Positions 62,279 to 64,000 of a stretch of 64,000 bases of DNA are shown one piece after another. The stretch covers positions 1 to 64,000 of the forward strand of contig JAPKZA010000498.1 in assembly GCA_026394015.1 (NCBI GenBank). Reading direction: 5' to 3'. The notes beneath the pieces were generated by a model that was not told the DNA's origin, made no database searches, and saw only the letters and a list, made by a program, of their open reading frames with translations. The translations under genes and the position numbers were made by a program. Origin of the DNA: Acidobacteriota bacterium (GTDB taxonomy: Bacteria; Acidobacteriota; Terriglobia; Bryobacterales; Bryobacteraceae). Within the stretch, counting starts at the first letter, position 1. The number at the start of each line of letters is the position of its first letter.

Positions 62279-63829
62279 CTAACTCTTCGCTTGCGGAATC
62301 GGGTTCATCGCCAGGACCTGGCCGTCGGCCTGCAGTCGGGCGCGTAGGGGCTCGTAGGGGAGGCTCTGGAGAGGTGTCCGCGTCGCCAGAGCCTGCACCG
62401 AGGCAGTCGCCGCCGCCTGGCCGAGGAGGAAAAACGTCCATTCCAGGCGGATGGCCCCGTAGGCAACGTGTGAGGACGATAGACACGTCGGCGTAATAAG
62501 GTTGGTACACGCCGTCGCACGCGGCAGCATCGCCCGATATGAGATCGGAAACGCGCCCCAATCGTCGCCGCCGAAGACGAAGCCTTCGTTGTAGGCCGCG
62601 CCGTCCTTAATAATGCGGCGCACGTGATGGGTGTCCGGCGGCCAGCAAGAGATGCCGATCGGATCCGCTACGGTGGGCTGATCGAGGCGCCGGGTGTGGT
62701 GTTCGGTGATGACGAAATCCGAGACGAGACGGCGGGCGTCGCGGACGTAAAACTGGCGCGGCCATCCCCCGTTGTCGCTGAACTCGTCGGCGGCAACCCC
62801 CCAATCCTTCCAGTGCGGGCCGAAGGCGGGGTCGGTCGACAGGAGATAGACGAGGCCTTGAGTGAAGTGGAGATGCTCGTCGTAAACCCGCCGCCGAATG
62901 GCCGGCGAGCCGGCCGGGTAAGCGTAGTTCATCCCGTAGAGATTGGCCGACAGGTCGTGCCAGCTACCCTGATCGGTTTTGCCATTCGGCAGGTTGGCGA
63001 CGGGACGAAAGAGTTGGCCGCCGGCTTGAATGTAACGAAAGTAAATTTCGTAAAGCTTGCGGTCGAAGCCGGCGGGCTTGGCGAAGGGGATCCGGTTGGC
63101 CGGGTTCCTGGTCAGGCACATGCGGAAGCAGTAGCCCTGCAGACGGTGATCCGCCGCGCCCGGCGTGCCGAGGGGTTCGTTCTGGATGGTCGGGAGGACG
63201 CCGGAGGAGGCGACCCCGGGGTGCCAGTAGGGGTCGACGCCGACCTCGAAGTTGCGGTAAGTGTTCTCGGCGCGGATGCCGTTTTTGGTCTCGCCGTACT
63301 GGGCGTTGGCCTCGCGGCCGATCACAGTTCGGCAACCGGCGGCGTGGAGCAGGTCGCCTTCGATGGAGGCGTCGATGAACTGGGCGGCGGCGATACGTTG
63401 GCCGGAGGTCAGCGTGATGTGCGTGAGTTTTGCGTCTTGCTTCGATGCCGAGCGGAGTTGGGCATTGAGCTGATAGGGGACATCGTGCTCCTTGAGCCAG
63501 GCGAGCAGGACCCTTTCGGCGACCGAGGATTCGAACTTGTAGACGGGTTCCGATTTGCCGTAAGCGGCGCCGATGCGGCGATAGAACTCGGCGGCGAGGC
63601 CCCCGACGGCGGGCGAGTTCCGGAACCAGTGGTTGTCGATGTCGGAGCTGCCGAGACCTTCCACGGTGATGCCGCCGAGGTGGCGGCCGGGTTCGAGCAG
63701 CAGAACGGTACGGCCCATTTTGCGGGCCTGGATCGCGGCAGTGATGCCGGCGGCGGAAGCCCCGTAAATGCAAAGATCGGGTTGGCTCGTTTGGGCGGCG
63801 AAGGCGAGGAGCAACTCGCGGCGGTTCAT
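62279..63829 (-). CDS. FAD-dependent oxidoreductase (FAD_oxidored type)
   Basis: 516 residues from ATG 63829, which overlaps the upstream gene's stop (ATGA); the ORF start at 63991 is in that gene. 'DLCIYGASAAGITAAIQARKMGRTVLLLEPGRHLGGITVEGLG' is the Rossmann FAD-binding motif (GxSxxG) of the PF12831 family. 'QFIDASIEGDLLHAAG' contacts FAD further on. 'THHVRRIIKDGAAYNEGFVFGGDDWGAFPISYRAMLPRATACTNLITPTCLSSSHVAYGAIRLEWTFFLLGQAAATAS' is the conserved C-terminal part. Bryobacterales carry many copies; substrate unknown. A possible weak secretion signal at the start ('MNRRELLLAFAAQ'). Confidence 0.85.
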   Translation of the reverse strand: MNRRELLLAFAAQTSQPDLCIYGASAAGITAAIQARKMGRTVLLLEPGRHLGGITVEGLGSSDIDNHWFRNSPAVGGLAAEFYRRIGAAYGKSEPVYKFESSVAERVLLAWLKEHDVPYQLNAQLRSASKQDAKLTHITLTSGQRIAAAQFIDASIEGDLLHAAGCRTVIGREANAQYGETKNGIRAENTYRNFEVGVDPYWHPGVASSGVLPTIQNEPLGTPGAADHRLQGYCFRMCLTRNPANRIPFAKPAGFDRKLYEIYFRYIQAGGQLFRPVANLPNGKTDQGSWHDLSANLYGMNYAYPAGSPAIRRRVYDEHLHFTQGLVYLLSTDPAFGPHWKDWGVAADEFSDNGGWPRQFYVRDARRLVSDFVITEHHTRRLDQPTVADPIGISCWPPDTHHVRRIIKDGAAYNEGFVFGGDDWGAFPISYRAMLPRATACTNLITPTCLSSSHVAYGAIRLEWTFFLLGQAAATASVQALATRTPLQSLPYEPLRARLQADGQVLAMNPIPQAKS

Positions 63830-64000
63830 AGCGTTTCGGCGGTGACTTGGGCGCGGAGGTTGGCGACGCCGGCGGTGTAGCGGGAGTCGGCGACGGCGAA
63901 GGCGAGGGCGTCCTCCATCCAGTCGTGCCAAACGCCGTCGGGATCGTGCGAGGCGGCGGTGAGGGTGTACTCCTGCGGAGACAGCAGACACGGGAATTGG
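63826..64000 (-). CDS. 3-prime end of an unidentified gene running off the window
   Basis: Only the last 57 or so residues are present, including 'LSPQEYTLTAASHDPDGVWH' and 'DWMEDALAFAVADSRYTAGV', and a C-terminal 'RAQVTAETL'. Its TGA overlaps the oxidoreductase ATG by 2 bases (ATGA), so both are one operon. The fragment is too short to assign a family. Confidence 0.65.
   Translation of the reverse strand, partial: QFPCLLSPQEYTLTAASHDPDGVWHDWMEDALAFAVADSRYTAGVANLRAQVTAETL

Noticed and set aside
1-64000. CRISPR arrays, tRNA, rRNA or insertion sequences
   Set aside because: No regularly spaced repeats, cloverleaf-like intergenic stretch or transposase motif was seen; most gaps are under 150 bp.

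Overview
The window is high-GC DNA, densely coded on both strands. Family content points to Acidobacteriota, most likely Bryobacterales (Solibacter-like). It holds four very large Oar-like TonB-dependent receptors with an N-terminal carboxypeptidase-regulatory domain, a VWFA-related acidobacterial protein, two DUF1549/DUF1553 + DUF1501 pairs, a PEP-CTERM/HAF-repeat protein and an STGPRT-type protein. The placement is inferred from these families; no rRNA, tRNA or CRISPR was seen.

0-9 kb: a tightly packed plus-strand exopolysaccharide locus. In order it has an Agd3-like secreted polysaccharide deacetylase (two frameshifts), a TolC-like outer-membrane protein, a HlyD-like adaptor, a PelF-like GT4 glycosyltransferase, a PelG-like polytopic protein and an unrecognised polytopic protein. 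I read it as a non-canonical Pel/galactosaminoglycan-type system. PelF/PelG are kept, while the usual PelA, PelB and PelC roles seem to be taken by an Agd3-like enzyme and a TolC/HlyD conduit. This is the most interesting system in the window.

9-31 kb: an ExbD-like remnant beside a strong palindrome, a beta-propeller protein, accD, a D-aminoacylase-type amidohydrolase, a small secreted protein, a glycine-rich TonB receptor, the VWFA protein, a glucosaminidase-like protein, a 48-aa membrane protein missing from the ORF track, an M3 oligopeptidase, a second TonB receptor, a YdcF/DUF218 protein, and an operon of PPC-domain protein, DUF1549/DUF1553 protein and DUF1501 protein.

31-45 kb: a cupin, a PLP decarboxylase, an acetamidase/formamidase, a frameshifted STGPRT gene between two strong hairpins, a third TonB receptor divergent from a second DUF1549/DUF1501 pair, a SnoaL-like protein, a PEP-CTERM HAF protein and a DASS anion transporter.

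45-64 kb: a GT2 synthase that has lost its first catalytic Asp region, a GT-C-like membrane glycosyltransferase, a small membrane protein, a ricin/crystallin-like secreted protein coupled to an NCS2 purine permease, an S46 peptidase, a circularly permuted ATP-grasp protein, an outer-membrane barrel coupled to an amidase, two decayed TIMP-like/carboxypeptidase-regulatory paralogues, a fourth TonB receptor, a RelE/ParE-like toxin-antitoxin pair and an FAD-dependent oxidoreductase.

The frameshifts that can be resolved to a single base all look like one missing base, so uncorrected assembly indels must be weighed against true decay. The + strand is C-rich from about 10 to 45 kb and G-rich after about 46 kb, partly independent of gene direction.
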